A stretch of DNA of 64,000 bases from Edaphobacter sp. 4G125. GTDB taxonomy: Bacteria > Acidobacteriota > Terriglobia > Terriglobales > Acidobacteriaceae. Numbering within the stretch: the stretch's first letter is position 1; each line of letters starts with the position of its first letter. Of this stretch, positions 35,348 to 44,030 are shown piece after piece. The stretch lies in NCBI RefSeq assembly GCF_014274685.1, contig NZ_CP060393.1:2477501-2541500 (forward strand), given 5' to 3'. A program made the translations under genes and the position numbers. The notes beneath the pieces were generated by a model. The model had not been told where the DNA came from. It was given only the letters and a program-made list of their open reading frames with translations, and did no database searches.

Positions 35348-37036
35348 ATGTCCAGCCGCAGCTCGGTGTTGATTCGTTCCACTCCTCTCGATCACGCTGC
35401 GAGCCTACCGTCTTCGTTCCGAAGTAAGGATGGATTCTTGAGTGTTCACCTTGTAAATCCCAGCGACAACTCTTTTGGGACCGCAGTCATTACTCCACGT
35501 TGGCTCTTCGTCCTCGCTGCCGCTACCCCCTCCGGCGTTGGCGACCCCATCCTTATCGACGAATCGCTCGAACAGATCAACCCCGAATCGATCCATGCCG
35601 GCGATATCGTCGGCATCAGCGTTCATACAGGAAACGCACTCCGCGGCTATGAAGTCGGCCGTATTGCTCGCGAACGCGGTGCCTGGGTTGTCTACGGTGG
35701 TATTCACGCAACGCTCTTTCCCGAAGAGGCTCTCGAACTAGGACATGCGCATGCAGTTGTGAAAGGAGATGGAGACATCGCCTGGGGAAAGGCGGTCGCC
35801 GATTGTCTTGCTGGAACCCCCGCAAGGATCTACGACGGCGGACGCATCGGAGGCTCGGAGTTTCTGGCTGCCCGCTGGGACCTTATGCCCCGCGACAAAT
35901 ACATGTGGGCCTCCGTCCAGACCATTCGCGGCTGCCCCAAGCACTGTTCTTTCTGTAGCGTCTGGCGCACCGATGGGCAGAAGCCTCGCCAGCGTGCTTT
36001 TCAATCTGTGATCGACGAAATCGTCAATCTTCGCCGTATTGGCTTCCGTTTCATCGCTCTTGCTGATGACAACTTCTATCCCGTCACCCTCACCGATCTC
36101 CGTCTTGCGCGCGAACAGAACAACTTCGCCAAACTCGAAGAACTCACCGCGATCCGTGCTGAACGCTTTCTCCTGATGGCAGAGCTCGCTAAACTCCCCA
36201 AAGACATGGTCTTCTTCACTCAGATCACCATGGAGGCCGGTGAAGATGGAGAGTATCTCGACGCCATGCGCAAAGCCAACATCAAGGGTGCGCTGGTCGG
36301 CGTCGAAGCCGTTACTCCTGAAGGCTTGAAGGCCGTCTTCAAAGACTTCAACTACTCCGGCGAAGCACTCGCCCGACAGCTCCAAACATTCAAGAAGCAT
36401 GGCGTGCATATCCTTGGCTCTTTCATCTTTGGACTTCCAACGGATAAGCCTGCCACCTTCGACGCGACCGCCAACATGGCGCTCAAGGCCGGCGTTACGT
36501 TTGCACAGTTTGTCATGATGACTCCGTTTCCCGGCACAGTGGACTTCATTCGATGGGAAAAAGAGCAGGCTCAAGCCCCCGAGATGGTCGGCGAGATTCC
36601 CATTACTCGATACTGGCTCATTCCGACGGCCATCCGCCCCAAGATGTTCACGCCACATCCTTCGATGAGTTCCGGTGAAATCAGTGAGCGTACACAGAGG
36701 GTTTGGGACCGTTTCTATGACTGGCCGTCGATTTGGCAACGTTCTGCCTGTACGCCAACTCTTCGAGCGCGTGTTGCGTTCATGTTTCTTTCCAAGCTCT
36801 ATCGCCAGATGTATGCCGGCACTGGAATCTCAACCGACAGTGCCCGACGAAAGAAATCGAAGACGTGGGCTCGCTGGACGGCAAAGCAGTGCCGCAAACT
36901 CTTTCAGGCCAAACCCATGCCGCAGCTCCAGTCACCGGCCTGGGAATTAGCTTTCTCTCCTGCTAGCACGCGTCGTCCTGCTTTCCTGGGCCGTGAACCT
37001 GAACCCGCTCCTCTCGTCGTTATCTCGAAGCAATAA
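35348..37036 (+). CDS. B12-binding domain radical SAM protein
   Basis: Protein of 562 residues. Residues about 30-150 form a cobalamin-binding Rossmann-like domain (VHLVNPSDNS, VVYGGIHATLFPEEALELGHAHAVVKGDGD). The radical SAM core begins at TIRGCPKHCSFCSVW, with CPKHCSFC at about 197-204 holding the three cysteines, then FIALADDNFY, ALVGVEAVTPEGLKAVFK and HGVHILGSFIFGLPTD. The C-terminal 150 residues are basic and less clear. Members of this group methylate or cyclise lipids, hopanoids or cofactors; the substrate is unknown. ATG 35348 has no clear ribosome site. Confidence 0.8.
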   Translation: MSSRSSVLIRSTPLDHAASLPSSFRSKDGFLSVHLVNPSDNSFGTAVITPRWLFVLAAATPSGVGDPILIDESLEQINPESIHAGDIVGISVHTGNALRGYEVGRIARERGAWVVYGGIHATLFPEEALELGHAHAVVKGDGDIAWGKAVADCLAGTPARIYDGGRIGGSEFLAARWDLMPRDKYMWASVQTIRGCPKHCSFCSVWRTDGQKPRQRAFQSVIDEIVNLRRIGFRFIALADDNFYPVTLTDLRLAREQNNFAKLEELTAIRAERFLLMAELAKLPKDMVFFTQITMEAGEDGEYLDAMRKANIKGALVGVEAVTPEGLKAVFKDFNYSGEALARQLQTFKKHGVHILGSFIFGLPTDKPATFDATANMALKAGVTFAQFVMMTPFPGTVDFIRWEKEQAQAPEMVGEIPITRYWLIPTAIRPKMFTPHPSMSSGEISERTQRVWDRFYDWPSIWQRSACTPTLRARVAFMFLSKLYRQMYAGTGISTDSARRKKSKTWARWTAKQCRKLFQAKPMPQLQSPAWELAFSPASTRRPAFLGREPEPAPLVVISKQ

Positions 37037-37100
37037 GCTTGTAGGCTGCGAGAGACTGTTCGAAGCCAATAGAGGCGGTTTCTGCTGAAGCTCGGGCGAA

Positions 37101-37135
37101 ATTCTTTCCCTTACTTCGTCCGAGGTCGGAATGAC
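37101..37135 (-). repeat. Dispersed GTCATTCC repeat, copy 4
   Basis: Read on the minus strand: GTCATTCCGACCTCGGACGA, then AGTAAGGGAAAGAAT. It lies in the 255-bp gap before aceE. Confidence 0.5.
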
Positions 37136-37291
37136 GACTCAACGATACCCCGAAACCACTCGATAATCCGGTTTTCGCACGGGAATTTTGCCCATGGATG
37201 ACGGTTGTGGCCCTTGGCGATTATCTTAGAGGTGAGTAATTTTTGCCGCGCACACTATGAGCGCGGAGAGATGGGGATATAAGGACCGCTT

Positions 37292-39970
37292 ATGACGACA
37301 AAGCTGGAGACACCCGCACAGGTTGACTTTACCGCCGAGGTCTCAGAATGGATCGAAGCCTTTGACGAGGTGGTAGCCAACGACTGGGAGCAGAGTGCCG
37401 AACTGCTGGAGGCTCTACGAACACGGGCCCGTGAAGCCGGAGTTTCGGTCGCAAGCGAGTTGACGACTCCCTATCAGAATACGATTCCGAAGCACGATGA
37501 GGTTCCTTATCCCGGAGACCGCAAACTGGAGCGCAGGATTGAGGCGCTGATCCGCTGGAATGCGATGGCGATGGTCCACGGCCAGAACAAGAAGGACGCA
37601 GGCATCGGCGGACACATCTCGACCTATTCGTCGCTGGCAACGCTGCTGGAGGTGGGTTTCAATCACTTCTTCCACGCGAAGTATCCGGGTGCCGCGGGTG
37701 AGCAACCGGGGGACTTCGTTTATTTTCAGGGCCATGCCTCACCGGGAGTCTATTCACGAGCCTTTGTGGAAGGGCGCCTGAGTGAGAAGCAACTTAAGAA
37801 CTTCCGCCATGAACTGCGCGGCGAGCCGGGACTTTCGAGCTACCCTCACCCCTGGCTGATGCCGGACTTCTGGCGCTTCCCGACGGTTTCGATGGGAATT
37901 GGGCCGTTGAATGCAATTTATCAAGCACGGTTTATGCGCTATCTCGAGAACCGTGGGCTCATTGAGAAGACGGACCGCAAGGTATGGGCCTTTGTGGGCG
38001 ACGGCGAGACGGACGAAGTGGATACGCTGGGTGCGATCTCTTTGGGCGCGCGCGAGAAGCTCGACAACCTGATCTTCGTAGTGAACTGCAACCTGCAGCG
38101 ACTGGATGGGCCTGTGCGCGGTAACAAGCGCATCATCGACGAGTTGGAAGGCATGTTCCGCGGAGCAGGATGGAACGTAATCAAGGTGGTGTGGGGCTCG
38201 GACTGGGACGAGTTGTTTGAGCGCGACCACCAGGGTCTATTGCTGAAGCGCATGGAAGAGTGCGTAGACGGTGACTATCAGGCATTCAAGGCCAAGGGCG
38301 GGGCTTACCTGCGCGAGCACTTCTTCGGGAAGTATCCGGAGCTGCTGAAACTGGTTGAGGACAAGACAGATGAGGAGTTGTCCCGGCTGCATCGCGGGGG
38401 GCACGACCCGGGTAAGATCTATAACGCCTACAAGAGGGCTCTGGAGCACAAGGGCGGCCCGACAGTGATCCTGGCCAAGACGGTTAAGGGCTACGGACTA
38501 GGCTCGACCGAGGCACGCAATGCTTCGCACCAGGAAAAGAAGCTGACCGACGAGTCGCTGAAGTACTTCATCCAACGCTTCGATATTCCGGTGACGGAGG
38601 AGGCGGCGAAGAATGGTGCCTTCTTCCGCCCGGACGAATGGGCTCCAGAGATTAAGTACCTACACGAGCGTCGCACGGAGCTGGGCGGCTATCTGCCGAA
38701 GCGCGAGGTTCCGAAGATCGAGTTCAAGACACCGGCTCTCGATGCCCTGAAGGAGTGGACCGGCGGATCGAACAATCGCGCGGTCTCGACGACCATGGGA
38801 TTTGTGAGCCTGCTGCGCCACCTGCTGAAAGACCCTGCGTTTGGCAAGCTGGTGGTTCCGATCGTTCCGGATGAAGGAAGAACCTTCGGGCTGGAGTCGG
38901 TGATCAAGCAGGTGGGTATCTATGCCCCGGAGGGGCAGAAGTATACGCCGCACGACTCAGACATGTTGTTGAGCTATCGCGAGGAGAAGAACGGCCAGAT
39001 CCTCGAAGAAGGCATTACGGAAGCGGGCTCGATGGCCTCGTTCACGGCGGCGGGCACGGCATATGCGAACTATAAGCTGCCGATGATTCCCTTCTACATG
39101 TACTACTCGATGTTCGGCTTCCAGCGTATCGGTGATATGGCCTGGGCGTTCGCGGACTCGCGCGGCAAAGGCTTCCTGATGGGAGGCACTGCAGGACGCA
39201 CGACGATGTTGGGCGAGGGATTGCAACATCAGGACGGCCACAGCCATGTCCTCTCGAGCACGGTTCCGACGTGTCTGAGCTATGACCCAGCTTATGTCTA
39301 TGAGCTTGCGGTGATCGTGCAGGACGGCCTGCGGCGGATGTACGAGAAGGGCGAAGATCACTTCTACTACATCACGATGTACAACGAAGACTACGCTATG
39401 CCACCGATGCCGGAAGGCGTGACGGAGGGTATTCTGCGCGGGCTGTACAGGTATCGCGCGGCGAAGAAGGGTGAGGCGGTTGTACAGCTCTTTGGCAGCG
39501 GCCCAATCCTGAACGAGGTTCTGCGAGCACAGGAGATTCTGTCGGAGAAGTACAAGGTCGAAGCGGACGTGTGGAGTGTGACGAGCTACACCGAACTGCG
39601 TCGGGATGCGCTCGAGGTAGAACGCTGGAACCGGCTTCATCCGGCAGATCCCGAGAAGAAGAGCTATCTCGCGACGGTGCTGGAGAAAACGAATGGCCCG
39701 ATTATTGCGGCAAGCGACTACATGAAGGTGCTTCCGGATGCGCTTTCGCCCTGGTTGCCTGGACGGTTGGTGACGCTAGGCACGGACGGGTTCGGGCGCA
39801 GCGATAATCGTGAACATCTGCGGAGGCACTTCGAGGTAGACGCAGAGGCGATTGCGGGCGCAACACTGTCTCGACTGGCTCGCGATGGCAAGTTCAAACC
39901 GAAGGCTGCACAGAAGGCCCTGGCGGAACTTGGATTGGATACGGAAGCGATCGACCCGGCTAAGGCATAA
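37292..39970 (+). CDS. aceE: Pyruvate dehydrogenase E1 component, homodimeric type
   Basis: Decarboxylates pyruvate using thiamine diphosphate and passes acetyl to E2 lipoate. At 892 residues it matches the AceE family. Seen are IRWNAMAMVHGQNKKDAGIGGHISTYSSLATL (about 90-120), DFVYFQGHASPGVYSRAFVEGRLSE, the thiamine motif VWAFVGDGETDEVDTLGAISLGAREKLDNLIFVVNCNLQRLDGPVRGN (GDG... to NCNLQ), and LMGGTAGRTTMLGEGLQHQDGHSHVLS. The end, LGTDGFGRSDNREHLRRHFEVDAEAI, is also typical. AAGGA stands before ATG 37292. E2 and E3 genes are not adjacent; the only neighbour on the same strand is the E1-alpha-like gene. Confidence 0.96.
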   Translation: MTTKLETPAQVDFTAEVSEWIEAFDEVVANDWEQSAELLEALRTRAREAGVSVASELTTPYQNTIPKHDEVPYPGDRKLERRIEALIRWNAMAMVHGQNKKDAGIGGHISTYSSLATLLEVGFNHFFHAKYPGAAGEQPGDFVYFQGHASPGVYSRAFVEGRLSEKQLKNFRHELRGEPGLSSYPHPWLMPDFWRFPTVSMGIGPLNAIYQARFMRYLENRGLIEKTDRKVWAFVGDGETDEVDTLGAISLGAREKLDNLIFVVNCNLQRLDGPVRGNKRIIDELEGMFRGAGWNVIKVVWGSDWDELFERDHQGLLLKRMEECVDGDYQAFKAKGGAYLREHFFGKYPELLKLVEDKTDEELSRLHRGGHDPGKIYNAYKRALEHKGGPTVILAKTVKGYGLGSTEARNASHQEKKLTDESLKYFIQRFDIPVTEEAAKNGAFFRPDEWAPEIKYLHERRTELGGYLPKREVPKIEFKTPALDALKEWTGGSNNRAVSTTMGFVSLLRHLLKDPAFGKLVVPIVPDEGRTFGLESVIKQVGIYAPEGQKYTPHDSDMLLSYREEKNGQILEEGITEAGSMASFTAAGTAYANYKLPMIPFYMYYSMFGFQRIGDMAWAFADSRGKGFLMGGTAGRTTMLGEGLQHQDGHSHVLSSTVPTCLSYDPAYVYELAVIVQDGLRRMYEKGEDHFYYITMYNEDYAMPPMPEGVTEGILRGLYRYRAAKKGEAVVQLFGSGPILNEVLRAQEILSEKYKVEADVWSVTSYTELRRDALEVERWNRLHPADPEKKSYLATVLEKTNGPIIAASDYMKVLPDALSPWLPGRLVTLGTDGFGRSDNREHLRRHFEVDAEAIAGATLSRLARDGKFKPKAAQKALAELGLDTEAIDPAKA

Positions 39971-39991
39971 TCAAAGCTGCGGAGTGCTCGA

Positions 39992-40023
39992 AGCGAGAGG
40001 GTTCCTTCGGGAGCCCTTTCGCT
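39992..40023 (+). other. UUCG-tetraloop stem-loop between aceE and the E1-alpha-like gene
   Basis: AGCGAGAGGGTTCC (39992-40005), TTCG, GGAGCCCTTTCGCT (40010-40023): a 14-bp stem with two G-T pairs, closed by a C(TTCG)G loop. No T run follows. It starts 21 bp after the aceE stop and ends 27 bp before the next start, so it may set relative expression or stabilise the upstream message. Confidence 0.7.
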
Positions 40024-40050
40024 GTCTATAGAGGAGATTGAAAGGCAATA

Positions 40051-40923
40051 ATGACAGCAAAGAGTGTAAGAGAGGCAGGCGAGAATCCGCTGGTGCCGAA
40101 TGCAAAGCTGCGACAAATGTACATCCGGATGCTGACAGCACGAATGCTGGACGAAGCCGTTACAAAGCGCGGCAAGACGAGCGGAAGGCGCATTCCAACA
40201 ATTCACGGACAGGAAGCGGTCCGAGCGAGCACAACGATTGAGCTGGCGAATGATGACCTAGTGAGCGACACCGCTATCACGGCTGGGATGGGACTATTGA
40301 TGGGCGGGAATGCGGCTTTCCTTTTGCGCGGGCTAACTCGCACGAAGAAAGGCAGCAATAAAGTATGGGCAACATCGGATGTACGCCACGTATTGAATGC
40401 AGCGGGCGATACCGAAGAACGGCTACGACTATCTTTGGGAGCTGCTCTGGCGCTGAAGATGCAACGACGCAGCGGACTGGTGACCGCATATGCGTATAAA
40501 GACGATATGCGTCCGGCGACATGGCGATCTATCCTGGAAATCGCTGCGCGATTGGAGCTGCCCATCCTGTTTATTGCTCTCCTGCGAAATCCATCGAAAG
40601 AGAAGGATGCTGAAACGGCGAAGCTCTGCACAGCGGCGAGGGCCGTCGGAGTTCCTGCAATTCCAGTGGACGCCTGTGATGCCATTGCGCTGTATCGAGT
40701 GACACAGGAGTCATTCGGCCGACTGCGAGGCGGGGATGGTCCTGTGCTGGTCGAAATTGTGCATTGGCGAGACAAAGGGCGCCGAAGTGGAATAGGAGAC
40801 CCGTTAGAACATTTGAAGGAATCCTTATCTGTTCGTGGAATTTGTGACGCCGCATGGTTCAAGGAGATTCACAAGGTGGCTCGCAGGCAGCTTTTTGCCA
40901 GGAGCGATTCGTCGAAACGATGA
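40051..40923 (+). CDS. Divergent 2-oxoacid dehydrogenase E1-alpha-like protein, probably inactive
   Basis: Protein of 290 residues whose outline follows the alpha subunit of heterodimeric 2-oxoacid dehydrogenases. LRQMYIRMLTARMLDEAV and HGQEAVRASTTIELANDDLVSD at the front, SLGAALALKM, then LEIAARLELPILFIALL, and GGDGPVLVEIVHWRDKG at the end all align by eye. The thiamine diphosphate motif (GDG... N) is missing: the position reads YAYKDDMRPATW (about 147-158). The His-containing phosphorylation loops are also absent. It lies 80 bp behind aceE. AAAGG precedes ATG 40051. It may be a regulatory or structural pseudoenzyme; this is inference. Confidence 0.65.
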   Translation: MTAKSVREAGENPLVPNAKLRQMYIRMLTARMLDEAVTKRGKTSGRRIPTIHGQEAVRASTTIELANDDLVSDTAITAGMGLLMGGNAAFLLRGLTRTKKGSNKVWATSDVRHVLNAAGDTEERLRLSLGAALALKMQRRSGLVTAYAYKDDMRPATWRSILEIAARLELPILFIALLRNPSKEKDAETAKLCTAARAVGVPAIPVDACDAIALYRVTQESFGRLRGGDGPVLVEIVHWRDKGRRSGIGDPLEHLKESLSVRGICDAAWFKEIHKVARRQLFARSDSSKR

Positions 40924-41003
40924 AAAATCGAAAGAGCGACTCGATCCCTTTCGAGCAATTACACTGGAGATACGGTTTCCTCCCCCGGGCCTATTGAGGT
41001 GCA

Positions 41004-42938
41004 ATGCAGATCCGAACCTTTTTCCCTGTTTTGATTTTGTCCACGGCTTTTTTATCTGTTGGACGGGCACAGACTCCCGTATCGAATTCTCCTGAGGCGA
41101 TTCCTTCCGCGCCAGACCCTGCTTCGCAGCAGATCCCGGCTCTTCCACCGTACAATCCTGATCCGCAGAAACAACCGGCACAGCAAGGAGCGCCCGCTGC
41201 TCCTACGAGTATTCCGTCGGCACCGATTCCACAGCCAGCTCCCGCCCCACAGCCTCCACCGGATGCTCCTGAACGGGCATATCCGTCCTACAACGCTACA
41301 GGAGCCTTATCCAAACCTAAGACGGATGCGCTGGGCTCGGCCTACGTTTCGATGGATAGCTGGGTTTATCCGGCGGTGCTGCGTCTGTACTCGATGGGGT
41401 TCCTGGATGCTCCATTTCTCTCGGTACGGCCATGGACGCGCCGAAGTGTGCTTCATATGATTCAGAAGGCCGAACCGGACATTATGGCCAGCAATAACGA
41501 TGAGGCCGAGGAGATTCTGGCGAAACTGCTACGAGAGTTCGAGGATGAGGTCCCTTCCGGAAACGTTAACCGTGGAGTTGTCTATGGACTGCATTCTACC
41601 TATACAAGGTTTATGGGCATCGGCGGACCGGTGCTGCGTGACAGCTATCATCTTGGCCAGACGTTTTACAACGACTATGGGCGACCCTACGGGACGGGCT
41701 TCAATAACATCACCGGATTTTCCACGCTGAATGAGGCGGGACGTTTTTCTCTATACGTCCGGGGAGAGTACCAGCATTCTCCCTCAGGCGGTGGCTATTC
41801 TTATGACCTGGCGTCACAACTGGCGAAGATTGATCGGACCATTCCCTATGCTCCTCCGCTTCGGCCACAGGACACGATCCCGGAAGGACCGCTGAAGGCG
41901 CAGAACCAGTTTCGACTGGTGGAGGCATATGCTTCGTTCCACCTGCTGGGGCATGAAATCTCCGGAGGAAAGAGCGATGCGTGGCTTGGGCCAGGCATGG
42001 GGGGAGCTCTTGCATGGACGAACAACGCGGAGAACATCTACTCCTTCCGGATAAATCGGGTGGAGCCCATGTATATCCCTGGAGTTTCAAAAGTCCTGGG
42101 ACCGGTACGGTATGACTTTTTCTATGGAAGCCTGAAAGGACATACAAGTCCAAACAACCCTTATGCCCACTCAGAAATTTTTGCGTTTCAACCGACCAAA
42201 AACTTCGAGTTCAGCTTTCAACGGACCATCATCTTTGGCGGGAAAGGGCACGCTCCCGTTACACTGCATACCTTTTTGAAAGGCTTCTTCGATCTCAATG
42301 ACACGACATACGAAGAGAAGTTTTCGAGGAACGATCCGGGGGCGAGATACAGTTCGTTTAGCTTTGCCTACCGGCTGCCTTTTGTCCGCAAGTATGCCAC
42401 GTTTTATACCGATGCCATCTCGCATGACGATGTAACGCCCATCAGCGCACCACGGAGGGCGTCTTATCGAACAGGACTTTATATCTCCCAGTTCCCGGGC
42501 CGGTTGAAGAAGATGGATTTCAGAGTAGAAGCGGCGAATACCGACCCTGACGTAGGTCCCAGCCATGGCGGAGAGTTCAATTACTGGGAAGTTATTCAGC
42601 TTCAGGGGTACACGAATAAAGGCTACATTATGGGCGACTGGATGGGGCGTGAGGCCAAAGGCGGGCAGGCCTGGCTAACTTATCACCTCTCCGGGGATGA
42701 GTGGATTCAAATGGCATATATGCGGAAAAAGATCCCTGGCGATTTCATCCCCCTCGGCACAACGCAAAACCAGTTCAAGGTCAGCTTTGTGAAGCGGTTC
42801 GGTCCTGACGTTGAATTGAATTCATGGGTGCAGTACGAAGGATGGAAGGCGCCGATCTACAAGATTGGCTATCAGCAAAATACGACCGCGGCCTTTCAGT
42901 TGACCTGGTACCCGAAGTTGCAAAGACTGCCGCGATAG
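41004..42938 (+). CDS. Capsule assembly Wzi-like outer-membrane protein
   Basis: Protein of 644 residues with a signal peptide (FFPVLILSTAFLSVGRAQ, cleavage near 23). A Pro/Ala/Gln linker of about 75 residues follows. The remainder is a beta-barrel-like sequence with alternating aromatic segments and family features such as VYGLHSTYTRFMGIGGPVLRDSYHLGQTFYNDYGRPY, ISGGKSDAWLGPGMGGALAWTNNAENIYSFRINRVEPMYIPG and QFPGRLKKMDFRVEAANTD. Wzi anchors capsule polysaccharide to the surface. It ends with FQLTWYPKLQRLPR. The stop is directly next to the convergent UDP-xylose synthase gene, with no gap. Confidence 0.82.
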   Translation: MQIRTFFPVLILSTAFLSVGRAQTPVSNSPEAIPSAPDPASQQIPALPPYNPDPQKQPAQQGAPAAPTSIPSAPIPQPAPAPQPPPDAPERAYPSYNATGALSKPKTDALGSAYVSMDSWVYPAVLRLYSMGFLDAPFLSVRPWTRRSVLHMIQKAEPDIMASNNDEAEEILAKLLREFEDEVPSGNVNRGVVYGLHSTYTRFMGIGGPVLRDSYHLGQTFYNDYGRPYGTGFNNITGFSTLNEAGRFSLYVRGEYQHSPSGGGYSYDLASQLAKIDRTIPYAPPLRPQDTIPEGPLKAQNQFRLVEAYASFHLLGHEISGGKSDAWLGPGMGGALAWTNNAENIYSFRINRVEPMYIPGVSKVLGPVRYDFFYGSLKGHTSPNNPYAHSEIFAFQPTKNFEFSFQRTIIFGGKGHAPVTLHTFLKGFFDLNDTTYEEKFSRNDPGARYSSFSFAYRLPFVRKYATFYTDAISHDDVTPISAPRRASYRTGLYISQFPGRLKKMDFRVEAANTDPDVGPSHGGEFNYWEVIQLQGYTNKGYIMGDWMGREAKGGQAWLTYHLSGDEWIQMAYMRKKIPGDFIPLGTTQNQFKVSFVKRFGPDVELNSWVQYEGWKAPIYKIGYQQNTTAAFQLTWYPKLQRLPR

Positions 42939-43892
42939 TCAGACGGAGACATGGGACACGATACTGGACCGAAAGTACTCCAAGGATCGTGACAGGCCTT
43001 CTCTCAATGACACTTTGGGCTCCCACCCGAGTAACGTCCGCGCACGTGTAATGTCTGGGCGGCGACGTGCCGGATCATCGGGAGGCAGAGGTTTATGCAC
43101 AATCTCCGAACGTGAGCCTGTGACTGCCAGAATCTCTTTTGCGCATTCGAGGATTGTGTATTCGTCCGGATTTCCGATGTTCACCGGCAGATGTTCGCTG
43201 GAACGGGAGAGGCGGAGAATGCCATCGATCAAGTCAGAGACAAAACAGAAACTGCGTGTCTGTGAACCGTCTCCGTAGATGGTCAGGGATTCACCGCGGA
43301 GAGCCTGAATCATGAAATTAGAGACAACTCGACCATCGTTGGCCTGCAAGCGAGGGCCATAGGTATTGAAGATGCGGACGAGATGAGTATTAACGCCATA
43401 GTAGCGATGGAATGCCATTACCGCTGCTTCGGAGAAGCGTTTAGCCTCGTCATAGACCGAGCGTGGACCGATAGGATTGACATTTCCCCAATAGGTTTCG
43501 ACCTGAGGATGAACCTCGGGATCACCATAACACTCGGAGGTTGAAGCATGGAGATAGCCGGCGTTGTATTTCCGCGCGATCTCAAGAGTATTGAAGGTCC
43601 CGGCCGATCCTACGCGCAAAGTTTCTACACCGAGCCGCGTGTAATCCACGGGGCTGGCAGGAGAGGCAAAGTTGAAGACATAGTCTATCCGGCCGGGATC
43701 AAATGAGTGGGTTATATCGTGGCTGAGAAAACGAAACTTCGACTCAGATGAGAGATGTTCAAGGTTTACTGAACTTCCGGTAGAAAAATTGTCGACACCG
43801 ATAACAGTGTGACCTTCAGCCAGGAGAGCGTCGCAAAGGTGGGAGCCCAAAAAACCAGCTGCTCCGGTGACTAGAATGATCTGGTTGGCCAC
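42939..43892 (-). CDS. UDP-glucuronate decarboxylase (UDP-xylose synthase)-like SDR
   Basis: Extended short-chain dehydrogenase of 317 residues. The NAD motif [16 protein letters not shown] lies at 9-24, DNFSTGS follows, and the catalytic YDEAKR pair is near 146-151. [16 protein letters not shown] and the [15 protein letters not shown] pattern, with [50 protein letters not shown], are characteristic of the UXS group. It makes UDP-xylose from UDP-glucuronate, the product of the neighbouring dehydrogenase. A dTDP-glucose dehydratase or UDP-glucose epimerase is a less likely alternative. The 5' gap to the next gene is 138 bp. Confidence 0.85.
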   Translation of the reverse strand: MANQIILVTGAAGFLGSHLCDALLAEGHTVIGVDNFSTGSSVNLEHLSSESKFRFLSHDITHSFDPGRIDYVFNFASPASPVDYTRLGVETLRVGSAGTFNTLEIARKYNAGYLHASTSECYGDPEVHPQVETYWGNVNPIGPRSVYDEAKRFSEAAVMAFHRYYGVNTHLVRIFNTYGPRLQANDGRVVSNFMIQALRGESLTIYGDGSQTRSFCFVSDLIDGILRLSRSSEHLPVNIGNPDEYTILECAKEILAVTGSRSEIVHKPLPPDDPARRRPDITRARTLLGWEPKVSLREGLSRSLEYFRSSIVSHVSV

Positions 43893-44030
43893 GTTTCTGT
43901 CCTATTAACTACATGCAATTTCAATTCTCTATTTCCTGGGAAAAATACAACAGCTATTCTTTAATATCATCTTAATAAAGGTACCTACCATCCCCTTCTC
44001 GATGACCGCACTTATCGGGAAGAAGAATCA

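Noticed and set aside
35738..36739. 333-residue minus-strand frame inside the radical SAM gene
   Set aside because: The radical SAM frame has intact motifs, and this antisense frame has none.
38957..39640. 227-residue minus-strand frame inside aceE
   Set aside because: aceE is conserved to the end; the antisense sequence shows no domain and no ribosome site.
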